A stretch of 32,054 nucleotides of DNA from Thiobacillus denitrificans (GCA_002403375.1 DHHQ01000004.1:1-32054); one strand, 5' to 3'; positions 10,729 to 18,948 are shown, counted from the first letter of the stretch. Numbers and translations: made by a program. The notes: a model not told the origin generated them from the letters alone.

Positions 10729-12633
10729 GTGAGCAGCACACGACATATGGAATCCCGCCTGGCGGGGACGGCACTCCTGCTGGCAGCCGCGCTCGCGTCG
10801 GGCGGCGCGCGCGCGGTCAGCGAAACCGATTTCTTAGACGAGATGCCCGTGGTGCTGTCGCCGTCGCGCCTTTCGCAGCCGCTCGCGGATTCGCCGTCTT
10901 CGGTCACCGTGATCGACCGCGACATGATCCGCGCCTCGGGCTTCACCCAGGTCGCCGACCTGTTCCGGCTGGTGCCGGGCTTCTCGGTCGCCTACGGCAG
11001 CAGCCTGCTGCCGACCGTCACCTACCACGGCCTGGGCGACGGCTACGCGCGCCGCTTCCAGGTGCTGGTCGACGGGCGCTTCGTCTACAGTCCGGATTTC
11101 GGCCAGGTGTCCTGGCGCAACCTCCCGCTGGCGCTCGATGACATCGACCGCATCGAGGTCATCCGCGGGCCGGCCGGCGCGAGCTACGGCGCGAACGCCT
11201 TCATGGGGGTCATCAACATCCTCACGCGCTCGGGCGACTACGGCGCGCCCTACGTCGAGGCCGGCGTCGGCGACCACGGGCAGGACCTGCTCAACGCGCG
11301 CGCCGGCGGCCGGACAGGGGCGTTCGCCTGGCGCCTGTCCGCCGGCAGCGCGGGCGACGACGGCCTGCGGCGCGATACCCCGGACGACGTGCGCGAGCGC
11401 TTCGCCGACTGGAAAAGCGAGCTGCAGCTGGACGCGCGGCAGGCGCTGACCCTGCAGGCGGGGATCGCCCACAGCCGCCAGGACACCGACTTCACGCCCT
11501 ACCACCAGCACCATGGCTATGCCGGCCTGGCCTGGAAATTCGCGCAGCGCGCGGACAGCGAGTTTTCCGCCGCGTACAACCTGACCGAGGAGACCTTCGG
11601 CGACAATCCCGGCATCGATCTCGGCTATCGCACGACCCGGCACAGCGCCGGCGCGCAGTGGCAGGGCCGCGTCAGCAATGCGCTGCGCGCGGCGGTCGGC
11701 GCCGAATACCGGCGCGACAGCGCGCAGTCGGATTTCTACTATTCCATGCCGGACACGATCACCGAGGATTCGTGGCGCGTGTACGGCAACGGCGAATGGA
11801 CGCTGGATCCGCGCTGGCTCGTCAACTTCGGCGGCATGGCCGAGCGCGCCCACACCGGCGACCGCCAGTTCTCGCCGCGCCTGACGCTCAACTACAAGCC
11901 TGCCCGCACCCAGGCTTTCCGCCTCGAGTACAACCGGGCCTATCGCGCCCCGACCTTCTACGAACTGCTCGCGCAGAATTTCTACCTGGACGACGGCGAT
12001 CCCGCCGACCCGGCCGACGACGTCGTCTACCAGACCCTGCTCGCGCAGAACCTCGCGCCCGAACGGGTGACGTCGCGTGCGCTCGGCTGGCTGCTGCAGT
12101 TGCCCCGGCACGCCCTGCAGGTCGACGCGCGCGTGTTCCACGACCGCTACCAGAACCTGATCGACGTCGCCTTCGTATCCACCGGCGATGGCAACGACGA
12201 GATTTACCAGTTCGTCAACGAATCCGAGTCGGTGACGCTGCAGGGCGTCGAGTTCCAGATCGACTGGCGCCCGCAGCCGTCGACGCGCGTCTTCCTCGCC
12301 CCCGCCTGGGCGAGGATCCGCAGCCACGACGACCGCATCGAGGATTCCGCCCCGCCGTTCTCCCTGAGCGTCCTGTTCGACCACGCGCTCGACGCGCACT
12401 GGCGCGCCAGCGCAGGCTACTATCACATGGGGGCGATGACCTGGCTCGGCGGCGGCGGCCGGGTGGGCACATCCGACCGGGTCGACGCGCGCGTCGCGTA
12501 CCAGACCCGGGTGGGCGGCCGGCCCGCGGAGCTCTGGCTGACCGGCCAGAGCCTGCTCGGCGGGCAGACGGAATTCGACGAATCCCAGGAAGCGGAACGC
12601 CGCTTTCTGGTGGGGGGGCGTATGGAATGGTGA
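10729..12633 (+). CDS. TonB-dependent outer-membrane receptor, first of a tandem pair
   Basis: A 634-residue outer-membrane receptor. After a signal peptide (about 1-29, ending GGARA) comes a short segment with a TonB-box-like DEMPVVLSPSRL. Next is a plug domain (about 50-165; SVTVIDRDMIRASG, GFSVAYG, VLVDGRFVYSP, IEVIRGPAGASYGANAFMGVINI), and then a beta-barrel ending in Trp (GGRMEW), as expected for BAM recognition. Such receptors import siderophores, haem, cobalamin or sugars using TonB; the ligand cannot be read from sequence and no transport or sensor partner is adjacent. The start is ambiguous: GTG at 10729 keeps a more basic n-region, while ATG at 10747 has AGGTGAG 13 bases upstream. 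Its end overlaps the next, homologous receptor gene. Confidence 0.92.
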   Translation: MSSTRHMESRLAGTALLLAAALASGGARAVSETDFLDEMPVVLSPSRLSQPLADSPSSVTVIDRDMIRASGFTQVADLFRLVPGFSVAYGSSLLPTVTYHGLGDGYARRFQVLVDGRFVYSPDFGQVSWRNLPLALDDIDRIEVIRGPAGASYGANAFMGVINILTRSGDYGAPYVEAGVGDHGQDLLNARAGGRTGAFAWRLSAGSAGDDGLRRDTPDDVRERFADWKSELQLDARQALTLQAGIAHSRQDTDFTPYHQHHGYAGLAWKFAQRADSEFSAAYNLTEETFGDNPGIDLGYRTTRHSAGAQWQGRVSNALRAAVGAEYRRDSAQSDFYYSMPDTITEDSWRVYGNGEWTLDPRWLVNFGGMAERAHTGDRQFSPRLTLNYKPARTQAFRLEYNRAYRAPTFYELLAQNFYLDDGDPADPADDVVYQTLLAQNLAPERVTSRALGWLLQLPRHALQVDARVFHDRYQNLIDVAFVSTGDGNDEIYQFVNESESVTLQGVEFQIDWRPQPSTRVFLAPAWARIRSHDDRIEDSAPPFSLSVLFDHALDAHWRASAGYYHMGAMTWLGGGGRVGTSDRVDARVAYQTRVGGRPAELWLTGQSLLGGQTEFDESQEAERRFLVGGRMEW

Positions 12634-14636
12634 TGTCGCTGAAACGTCCGGTCCTGCTGTGCCTGATGTCCGCGGTGGCGCTGCCGGCCCACGCGGCGCT
12701 GACCGAGTCCGATTTTTTCGACGAAATGCCCGTGGTGCTGTCGGCGTCGCGCCTGTCGCAGCCGCTCGACGAGGCGCCTGCGGCCGTCACCGTCATCGAC
12801 CAGGAGATGATCCGCGCGTCGGGCTTTCGCGACATCCCCGACCTGTTGCGCCTGGTGCCGGGCTTCTCGGTCGCCTACACCCGCGACAACACCTGGGCGG
12901 TGGGCTACCACGGGCTGGGCGACGCCTTCTCGCGGCGCTTCCAGGTGCTGGTCGACGGCCGCTCGATCTACAGCCCGCACTTCGGCGCGGTGCACTGGGG
13001 CGACCTGCCGCTGGCGATCGAGGACATCGAGCGCATCGAGGTCGTGCGCGGTCCCAACGCGGTGGTGTACGGCTCGAACGCGTTTCTCGCGGTCATCAAC
13101 ATCATCACCCAGAGCGCCGCCCAGGCGAAGGGCGGGCTGGCGTCGGTGCAGTACGGCGAGCCGGGGATGGCCGGACTGGTCGCACGCTACGGCGGCGGCG
13201 ACGCCGACCGCAGCTGGCGCGTGACGCTGTCGTCGCAGAACCGCGACCGCTTCGAGGAGGTCGGCTACGACGGCAGCGGGAATCCCCAGTATCTGCGCGA
13301 GCGCACCCGCACCTTTTTCGTGTCGGGCCGCACCGACTGGCAGCTCAACCCGCGCGACGGCCTGAGCCTGCAGTGGGGCGTGTCGGACGGCAACTGGCAC
13401 GGCGGGCGCGAGGGCGAGGACGACGAGCCCGACCGGCAGGACTCCAACGCGGGTTTCCTGCACCTGCAATACCACCGCGTGGCGAGCGCGGATCGCGAGT
13501 GGCGCGGGCAGGTCTACTACACGCGCAGCCGCTTCGACGCGAACGCCCTGGCCATCAGGGGCCCGTTCACCGTCCCGATCGACCAGTATCTGCAGCAAAC
13601 CCGGCTCAACGTCGACCTTCAGGCGATGCAGCGCCTCGGCGACAGCGTGCGCACGCTGTGGGCGCTCGAATGGCGGCGCGAAACGGTCGACTCGCCGCAG
13701 AGCTACTACGGCAGCGGCACCCTCGACGGCGAGCTCGCGCGCCTCTCCGGCAACCTGGAGTGGCACGTGTCGGACGACTGGCTGGTGCAGGGCGGTGCCA
13801 TGGTCGAGCACCACTACTACACGGGGACCGACGTCTCGCCCCGCCTCGCGGTCAACTACACGGTGCATCCGGGCCACACCCTGCGTGTCAGCGTGTCCGA
13901 GGCGTACCGGTCGCCGACCTTCTTCGAGCAGGACGGCAACCTGAACTTCGTGGAGAGCGGCGGTGTCATCAACGACACGTTTACCATTCCCGCGGCGACC
14001 GCGCTCCGGCCGGAGCGCATCCTGTCGCGCGAAATCGGCTACGTCGGACATATCAAGTCGCTGGCGCTGGAGATGAATGCCCGCCTCTTCTATGACGTGC
14101 TCGACGACTACATCGGCTCGCAGCGGATCACGACGACGGACTGCAACGAGCCTTTGAATCCAAGCGGCAGCAAGTGCTTCCAGTCGCTCAACGGCAGCAG
14201 CCTCGACCTGCGCGGCTGGGAGGCCGAGCTGCACTGGCGGCCGCTCCGGCGCCTGGATCTGTACGCGCAGTATGCGCGGGTCACGATCGGCTACCGCGAC
14301 ATCGTGCTCGACGCGCAGGGCACCATCGTCGACGACGACCTGCCGTATTCCGCACCCCGCAACAACTTCGGCCTGCTCGCGAGCTATCGCTGGGGCGCCG
14401 GCTGGCAGGCCAGTGCCGGTGTATACCGGACGGACGGCGTCATGTGGCTGTCCGACGGCGACGTGACCGGCGGCTACACCCGCGTCGACACCCGCCTCGC
14501 GCGCCGCTTCAAGTGGGGGAGCAACGACGCCGAATGGGCGCTGGTGGCGCAGTCGATCGACAACCGCTATTCCGAATTCCGCACGGAAAACGTCTTCGGC
14601 CCGAAGGCCTACGCGAGCCTCTCGGTCAACTGGTGA
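12627..14636 (+). CDS. TonB-dependent outer-membrane receptor, second of a tandem pair
   Basis: A 669-residue receptor paralogous to the preceding one. It has signal peptide MVMSLKRPVLLCLMSAVALPAHA, then TESDFFDEMPVVLSASRLSQPL, nearly identical to the matching stretch of the first receptor. The plug domain has VLVDGRSIYSP and IEVVRGPNAVVYGSNAFLAVINI, and the barrel ends in SVNW. A Cys pair in TTDCNEPLNPSGSKCF (about residues 505-520) probably forms a disulphide in an extracellular loop; the first receptor has none there. ATG at 12627 lies inside the end of the upstream gene (7-base overlap); another ATG follows at 12633, so translational coupling is likely. Plug domains are far more alike than barrels, which suggests duplication followed by ligand divergence. 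The ligand is unknown. Confidence 0.93.
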   Translation: MVMSLKRPVLLCLMSAVALPAHAALTESDFFDEMPVVLSASRLSQPLDEAPAAVTVIDQEMIRASGFRDIPDLLRLVPGFSVAYTRDNTWAVGYHGLGDAFSRRFQVLVDGRSIYSPHFGAVHWGDLPLAIEDIERIEVVRGPNAVVYGSNAFLAVINIITQSAAQAKGGLASVQYGEPGMAGLVARYGGGDADRSWRVTLSSQNRDRFEEVGYDGSGNPQYLRERTRTFFVSGRTDWQLNPRDGLSLQWGVSDGNWHGGREGEDDEPDRQDSNAGFLHLQYHRVASADREWRGQVYYTRSRFDANALAIRGPFTVPIDQYLQQTRLNVDLQAMQRLGDSVRTLWALEWRRETVDSPQSYYGSGTLDGELARLSGNLEWHVSDDWLVQGGAMVEHHYYTGTDVSPRLAVNYTVHPGHTLRVSVSEAYRSPTFFEQDGNLNFVESGGVINDTFTIPAATALRPERILSREIGYVGHIKSLALEMNARLFYDVLDDYIGSQRITTTDCNEPLNPSGSKCFQSLNGSSLDLRGWEAELHWRPLRRLDLYAQYARVTIGYRDIVLDAQGTIVDDDLPYSAPRNNFGLLASYRWGAGWQASAGVYRTDGVMWLSDGDVTGGYTRVDTRLARRFKWGSNDAEWALVAQSIDNRYSEFRTENVFGPKAYASLSVNW

Positions 14637-14663
14637 GCTCGCGTCCAGGCGGGCGGTTGTTGT

Positions 14664-14669
14664 TATAAT
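14664..14669 (+). promoter_or_regulatory. Likely -10 box for the fmdB-aspS cluster
   Basis: A consensus TATAAT sits 31 bases before the FmdB-family start codon in an otherwise GC-rich spacer, just after the second receptor gene. No convincing -35 hexamer is seen 16-18 bases upstream (GC-rich), so either an activator or an extended element would be needed. Confidence 0.5.
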
Positions 14670-14700
14670 TCCGGTATTTACGCTTGCCAGGAGAAGGTAT

Positions 14701-14958
14701 ATGCCGATCTACGCCTACAAATGTGCGTCCTGCGGCTTTGCCCAGGACGAAATGCAGAAAATCTCGGACGCGCCGCTGACGGTGTGCCCGTCGTGCGGCA
14801 AGGCCGATTACGCCAAGCAGCTCACGGCCGCCGGCTTCGCCCTGAAGGGCACCGGCTGGTACGCCACCGACTTCAAGAACGGCGGCAGCAAGCCCGAGGC
14901 CAAGCCGGACGCGCCGTCGCACGCCTGCGGCACGGGCGCCTGTCCGGCCTGCAACTGA
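14701..14958 (+). CDS. FmdB-family zinc-ribbon protein
   Basis: An 85-residue protein with the FmdB/CxxC_CxxC_SSSS regulatory-protein fold: MPIYAYKCASCGF with Cys8 and Cys11, then VCPSCG with Cys29 and Cys32, forming a zinc ribbon. The following block LTAAGFALKGTGWYATDF is typical of the proteobacterial family. The tail adds a second potential metal site, His74-x-Cys76-x4-Cys81-x2-Cys84, at the very C-terminus. The name comes from a proposed regulator of formamidase/amidase genes; real function is unknown. A strong ribosome binding site AGGAGAAGG precedes the ATG. It heads the cluster with DUF502 and aspS, a common betaproteobacterial neighbourhood. Confidence 0.9.
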   Translation: MPIYAYKCASCGFAQDEMQKISDAPLTVCPSCGKADYAKQLTAAGFALKGTGWYATDFKNGGSKPEAKPDAPSHACGTGACPACN

Positions 14959-14977
14959 CGGGGCGCGAAGCAACCGG

Positions 14978-15014
14978 GAAGCGGGCGGTGCAAGCCGTCC
15001 GCTTCTTCGTTTTT
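14978..15014 (+). terminator. Terminator or attenuator between fmdB and the DUF502 gene
   Basis: An 11-bp stem GAAGCGGGCGG / CCGTCCGCTTC (one G-T pair) with a 6-base loop is followed by TTCGTTTTT. It ends 9 bases before the ATG of the DUF502 gene. It has the shape of a Rho-independent terminator inside what looks like an operon, so it may only reduce readthrough to downstream genes. Confidence 0.72.
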
Positions 15015-15023
15015 GCCTGAAGC

Positions 15024-15626
15024 ATGAAGCGCTATTTCGTAACCGGTCTCTTGATCTGGGTGCCGCTGGGGATCACCCTGTGGGTGCTCGACCTCCTGAT
15101 CGGCACGCTCGACCAGAGCCTCACCTTCCTGCCGGCGGAATGGCAGCCCGAGGCCTGGATCGGTGTGCGCATCCCCGGCCTCGGCGTGATCCTGACGCTC
15201 GTGGTGATCGTGCTCACCGGCGTGTTCGGCGCGAACTACTTCGGCCAGAAGATCATCGACTTCTGGGAGCGCCAGCTGATCCGCATCCCGGTGGTCAAGA
15301 CCATCTACGGCGGCGTCAAGCAGGTGTCCGACACCATCCTGTCGGGCAACGGCCACGCCTTCCGCAAGGTGCTGATGGTGCGCTACCCGCATCCCCAGGC
15401 ATGGTCGCTGGCGTTCCAGACCAACGTGCCGGACGAGGTCGCGCGCGCGCTGCCCGAGGAGCACGTGGCGGTGTTCATCCCCACCACGCCGAGCCCGGTC
15501 AACGGATTCTATTTTTACGTGAAAAAGAGCGAGGTCGTCGAACTGAACCTGTCGGTCGACCGCGCGTTGAAATACATCGTCTCGATGGGCGTCGCTTCGA
15601 GCGAGGCGCGCCCCGTCAATCAATAG
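15024..15626 (+). CDS. DUF502 family membrane protein
   Basis: A 200-residue inner-membrane protein with two predicted membrane helices near the N-terminus (about 5-27, FVTGLLIWVPLGITLWVLDLLIG, shown here in parts, and about 50-70, around VILTLVVIVLTGVFG). A soluble domain follows, with the family block RIPVVKTIYGGVKQVSDTIL and PTTPSPVNGFYFYV. DUF502 proteins are widespread and uncharacterised. The gene is 14 bases upstream of aspS and downstream of fmdB, an arrangement conserved in many betaproteobacteria. The ATG has no good ribosome binding site and a terminator-like hairpin ends nine bases before it, which may lower expression. Function is not assigned. Confidence 0.88.
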   Translation: MKRYFVTGLLIWVPLGITLWVLDLLIGTLDQSLTFLPAEWQPEAWIGVRIPGLGVILTLVVIVLTGVFGANYFGQKIIDFWERQLIRIPVVKTIYGGVKQVSDTILSGNGHAFRKVLMVRYPHPQAWSLAFQTNVPDEVARALPEEHVAVFIPTTPSPVNGFYFYVKKSEVVELNLSVDRALKYIVSMGVASSEARPVNQ

Positions 15627-15640
15627 CAATAGGGAAAACC

Positions 15641-17434
15641 ATGCGTACTCATTACTGCGGCGCCGTCACCGCCGCCGACATCGGCAACACCGTCACCCTG
15701 TGCGGCTGGGCGCACCGGCGGCGCGACCACGGCGGCGTGATCTTCATCGACCTGCGCGACCGCGAGGGCCAGGTACAGGTGGTGGTCGACCCCGACACCC
15801 CGGAGGCGTTCGGGTTCGCCGAGGAGGTGCGCTCGGAGTTCGTCCTGAAGATCGTGGGCAAGGTTCGCCCGCGTCCGGCCGGCACCGAGAACCCCGGCCA
15901 GACGACCGGCATGGTCGAGGTGCTCGCGCAGGCCATCGAGATCCTCAACCCCTCGCTCACGCCCCCGTTCCAGCTCGACGACGAGGCCGTCAACGAGAAC
16001 ATCCGCCTGCAGTACCGCTACCTCGACCTGCGCCGCGAGCCGATGCAGAAGAACATGCGCCTGCGCTACCGCGTGTCCAAGCTGATGCGCGACTACCTCG
16101 ACGTCAACGGCTTCATCGAGGTCGAGACGCCGATGCTGACGCGCTCGACGCCGGAAGGCGCGCGCGACTACCTCGTGCCCTCGCGCGTGCACGACGGCAT
16201 GTTCTACGCGCTGCCGCAGTCGCCGCAGCTCTTCAAGCAGCTGCTCATGGTCGCCGGCTACGACCGCTACTTCCAGATCACCAAGTGCTTCCGCGACGAG
16301 GACCTGCGCGCCGACCGCCAGCCCGAGTTCACCCAGGTGGATCTGGAGACCTCGTTCATGGGCGAGGAGGAGATCATGGCCCTGGTCGAGGGCATGATCC
16401 GCGACATGATGCACAAGGCGCAGGGCATCGAACTGCCGAATCCCTTCCCGCGCATGACCTACCACGAGGCGATGAACCGCTACGGCTCAGACAAGCCCGA
16501 CATGCGGGTGCTGCTGGAAATCGTCGACGTCGGCGACGCGATGAAGGACGTCGCGTTCAAGGTCTTCGCCGGCCCGGCCAACGACCCCAAGGGCCGCGTC
16601 GCCGCGCTGCGCATCCCCGGCGGCGCCGTGCTGTCGCGCGGCGAGATCGACGGCTACACCGAGTTCGTCAAGATCTACGGCGCCAAGGGCCTCGCCTACA
16701 TCAAGGTCAACGACGTCAGCCAGCTCAACGAGGCCGGCCTGCAGTCGCCCATCGTCAAGAACCTCTCCGAAGCGTCGCTCGCCGCGGTGATCGAGCGCAC
16801 CGGCGCGCAGAACGGCGACCTGATCTTCTTCGGCGCCGACAAGGCTAAGGTCGTCAACGACGCGCTCGGCGCGCTGCGCCTCAAGATCGGCCACGAGAAG
16901 GGCCACGTCGACGGCCGCGCCTGGGCGCCGCTGTGGGTGGTCGACTTCCCGATGTTCGAGTACAACGAGGACGAGAACCGCTGGGACGCGCTGCACCACC
17001 CCTTCACCGCGCCCAAGGACGGCCACGAGGACTGGCTCGCGACCGACCCGGGCAAGTGCCTCTCCAAGGCCTACGACATGGTGCTGAACGGCTGGGAAGT
17101 CGGCGGCGGCTCGGTGCGTATCCACAAGGAATCGGTGCAGGAGAAGGTGTTCGCCGCGCTCAACATCGGCGAGGAAGAGCGCCGCGAGAAGTTCGGCTTC
17201 CTGCTCGACGCGCTGCAGTACGGCGCGCCCCCGCACGGCGGCCTCGCGTTCGGCCTCGACCGCCTGGTCACCCTGATGACCGGCGCCGAGTCGATCCGCG
17301 ACGTCATCGCCTTCCCCAAGACCCAGCGCGCCTCGTGCCTGATGACCAGCGCGCCCAACGTGGTCGACGAGAAGCAGCTGCGCGAGCTGCACATCCGCCT
17401 GCGCAACGTCAATCCTGCGGACAAGGCGGGCTGA
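15641..17434 (+). CDS. aspS: Aspartyl-tRNA synthetase, probably non-discriminating type
   Basis: Class II synthetase charging tRNA with aspartate. The 597-residue product starts MRTHYCGAV and has the N-terminal OB anticodon-binding domain (1 to about 105), class II motif 2 (TKCFRDEDLRADRQPEFTQ), the bacterial GAD insertion domain (about 280-420) and motif 3 (GLAFGLDRLVTLMTG). The OB domain reads RRRDHGG with His at position 30, the state described for the non-discriminating Pseudomonas aeruginosa enzyme; the E. coli discriminating enzyme has Leu. It may therefore also make Asp-tRNA-Asn for GatCAB, as inferred from family literature. A ribosome binding site AGGGAAAA precedes the ATG. The nudB gene lies two genes downstream, as near aspS in E. 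coli. Confidence 0.98.
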   Translation: MRTHYCGAVTAADIGNTVTLCGWAHRRRDHGGVIFIDLRDREGQVQVVVDPDTPEAFGFAEEVRSEFVLKIVGKVRPRPAGTENPGQTTGMVEVLAQAIEILNPSLTPPFQLDDEAVNENIRLQYRYLDLRREPMQKNMRLRYRVSKLMRDYLDVNGFIEVETPMLTRSTPEGARDYLVPSRVHDGMFYALPQSPQLFKQLLMVAGYDRYFQITKCFRDEDLRADRQPEFTQVDLETSFMGEEEIMALVEGMIRDMMHKAQGIELPNPFPRMTYHEAMNRYGSDKPDMRVLLEIVDVGDAMKDVAFKVFAGPANDPKGRVAALRIPGGAVLSRGEIDGYTEFVKIYGAKGLAYIKVNDVSQLNEAGLQSPIVKNLSEASLAAVIERTGAQNGDLIFFGADKAKVVNDALGALRLKIGHEKGHVDGRAWAPLWVVDFPMFEYNEDENRWDALHHPFTAPKDGHEDWLATDPGKCLSKAYDMVLNGWEVGGGSVRIHKESVQEKVFAALNIGEEERREKFGFLLDALQYGAPPHGGLAFGLDRLVTLMTGAESIRDVIAFPKTQRASCLMTSAPNVVDEKQLRELHIRLRNVNPADKAG

Positions 17435-17437
17435 AGC

Positions 17438-17752
17438 ATGGCCGACGTGAAATTCGCCGACACCCTGAAGACCCTGCCCGAGTTCGCCGGCGCGAAGCTG
17501 GTGCTCACCGACGCCTCCGGCGCCGAGGTCGCGAGCATCGCCAACGCCCCCGGCACCGCCGGCTCGTTCCGCGTCTACGCCTACCTCGCGCAGCAGCACG
17601 GCGCGATCAACGCCGAGGCGGCGGCCGAGGGGCTGGCGATCTTCGCCGAGCACACCGAGGACGCCACCCGCAACCCCGGCAGGCACCCCAACATCGACCG
17701 CCTGATCGGCCTCATGGTGAGCGGCGAGACGCTCGGCGCCCGCATCGAGTGA
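17438..17752 (+). CDS. Small conserved protein, DUF2322-like
   Basis: A 104-residue soluble protein with no catalytic motif that I can recognise. The central and C-terminal blocks (GAINAEAAAEGLAIFAEHTED and RNPGRHPNIDRLIGL) match my memory of the proteobacterial DUF2322 family; a profile search would settle it. It begins 4 bases after the aspS stop codon and its own stop overlaps the nudB start (GTGA), so it is translated as part of the aspS-nudB operon. Function unknown; the context suggests only co-expression with aspS. Confidence 0.82.
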   Translation: MADVKFADTLKTLPEFAGAKLVLTDASGAEVASIANAPGTAGSFRVYAYLAQQHGAINAEAAAEGLAIFAEHTEDATRNPGRHPNIDRLIGLMVSGETLGARIE

Positions 17753-18186
17753 CCCACAAGATCCCGGTTTCGGTCCTGGTCGTCATCCACAGCGCGGACG
17801 GCCAGGTGCTGCTGCTGGAGCGCGCCGACGCGCCCGGCTACTGGCAGTCGGTCACCGGCTCGCAGGACCCGGGCGAGACGCTGACGGAGACCGCGATCCG
17901 CGAGGTGCGCGAGGAGACCGGGCTCGACGCCACGGCCTTCGCGCTCACCCCCTGGGACATCGAGAACCGCTACGAGATCTACGAACGCTGGCGCCACCGC
18001 TACGCGCCCGGGGTCACCCACAATACCGAGCACGTGTTCGGCCTCAGGCTGCCGGCGCCGCTGCCCGTCACGCTCGCCCCGCGCGAGCACCTGCGCTACC
18101 AGTGGCTGCCCTGGCAAGCCGCCGCCGGGCGCTGCTTTTCCCCCAGCAACGCGGCGGCGATACGCGAACTCCCCGCGCGCTTATAA
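17749..18186 (+). CDS. nudB: Dihydroneopterin triphosphate diphosphatase (Nudix)
   Basis: The 145-residue product is a Nudix hydrolase with a full Nudix box, GSQDPGETLTETAIREVREETGL (given here by its key residues: Gly, Glu and REVREETG at about 43-65). The E. coli homologue NudB removes pyrophosphate from dihydroneopterin triphosphate in folate synthesis. The segment YAPGVTHNTEHVFGL and the length (E. coli 150) fit that subfamily, and the gene lies close to aspS as in E. coli. The start is the GTG at 17749, which overlaps the preceding stop codon as GTGA; this keeps the conserved KIPVSVLVVI start region. Its stop codon lies within the candidate -10 box of the next gene. Confidence 0.92.
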   Translation: MTHKIPVSVLVVIHSADGQVLLLERADAPGYWQSVTGSQDPGETLTETAIREVREETGLDATAFALTPWDIENRYEIYERWRHRYAPGVTHNTEHVFGLRLPAPLPVTLAPREHLRYQWLPWQAAAGRCFSPSNAAAIRELPARL

Positions 18187-18187
18187 T
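18182..18187 (+). promoter_or_regulatory. Candidate -10 box directly before the YbhP-like gene
   Basis: A consensus TATAAT overlaps the nudB stop codon and lies only 8 bases before the next ATG. Transcription from it would begin at or next to that ATG, giving a leaderless mRNA; no Shine-Dalgarno is present there. No -35 match is visible, so this is a moderate-to-weak call. Confidence 0.4.
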
Positions 18188-18195
18188 TCCTCATC

Positions 18196-18948
18196 ATGAG
18201 CGTGCCGATCCATGTTGCCTCGTACAACATCCACAAGGGCCTGTCGCAGTTCAACCGGCGGCTGACCGTGCACGAGATGCGCGACCGCCTCGCCACGCTC
18301 GGCACCGACATCGTCTTCCTGCAGGAGGTGCAGCACAGCCACGGCCTGCGCGCCGCCCGCTTCCAGCACTGGCCCAGCCAGCCGCAGCACGAATTCCTCG
18401 CCGGCCACGTCTACACCGACTTCGCCTACGGCAAGAACTGCGTCTACGACACGGGCCACCACGGCAACGCCATCCTGTCGCGCTACAAGATCCTCAACTG
18501 GGAGAACGAGGACATCTCCGCCCACGCCTACGAGAGCCGCGGCATGCTGCACTGCGAGATCGCGGTGCCGGGCGTCGACCGTCCCGTGCACTGCATCAAC
18601 GTGCACCTGGCGCTCAACGAGGGCGGGCGCCGCCGCCAGCTGGCGCAGATCGCCGCGCGCGTGCACCGGATGGTGCCCGACGACGCGCCGCTGATCCTCG
18701 CCGGCGACTTCAACGACTGGCGCATGCGCGCCTGCCACTTCTTCCGCGACGAGCTGGGGCTGGTCGAGGTGTTCGAGACCCATCACGGCAAGCCGGCGCG
18801 CAGCTACCCGTCGATCCTCCCCATGTTCCAGCTCGACCGCATCTACGTGCGCCGCTTCAGCATCGACACGGCGCACGTCCACACCGGCAGCGCCTGGCAT
18901 CGCATCTCCGACCACGCCGCCCTGACCGCCAAGCTCATCCCGGCATGA
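18196..18948 (+). CDS. YbhP-like endonuclease/exonuclease/phosphatase domain protein
   Basis: A 250-residue EEP-superfamily protein. Metal and catalytic motifs are in order: ASYNIHKG (residues 8-15), FLQEVQ (Glu44), HGNAILSRY (about 90), the NVHLAL block (about 136), AGDFNDW (about 173) and ISDHAAL (about 237). By eye it matches E. coli YbhP throughout (for example FNRRL, DFAYGKN, AGDFNDWR, LDRIYV). YbhP is encoded next to clsB (ybhO) in E. coli, and here too the next gene is clsB-like. The biochemical activity is not established; a phosphodiesterase acting on a lipid head group or nucleic acid is possible. The ATG has no Shine-Dalgarno and lies 8 bases after a TATAAT. Confidence 0.9.
   Translation: MSVPIHVASYNIHKGLSQFNRRLTVHEMRDRLATLGTDIVFLQEVQHSHGLRAARFQHWPSQPQHEFLAGHVYTDFAYGKNCVYDTGHHGNAILSRYKILNWENEDISAHAYESRGMLHCEIAVPGVDRPVHCINVHLALNEGGRRRQLAQIAARVHRMVPDDAPLILAGDFNDWRMRACHFFRDELGLVEVFETHHGKPARSYPSILPMFQLDRIYVRRFSIDTAHVHTGSAWHRISDHAALTAKLIPA

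Noticed and set aside
10834..12426. Open frame of 530 codons antisense to the first TonB receptor, and a similar one under the second
   Set aside because: The sense frames encode complete receptors with signal peptides and terminal aromatic residues; the antisense products have no domain content.
10855..12790. Near-identical stretches in the two TonB receptor genes as an assembly duplication
   Set aside because: Similarity is confined to conserved TonB-box and plug segments with many synonymous differences, and the barrels differ, so it is genuine old paralogy.
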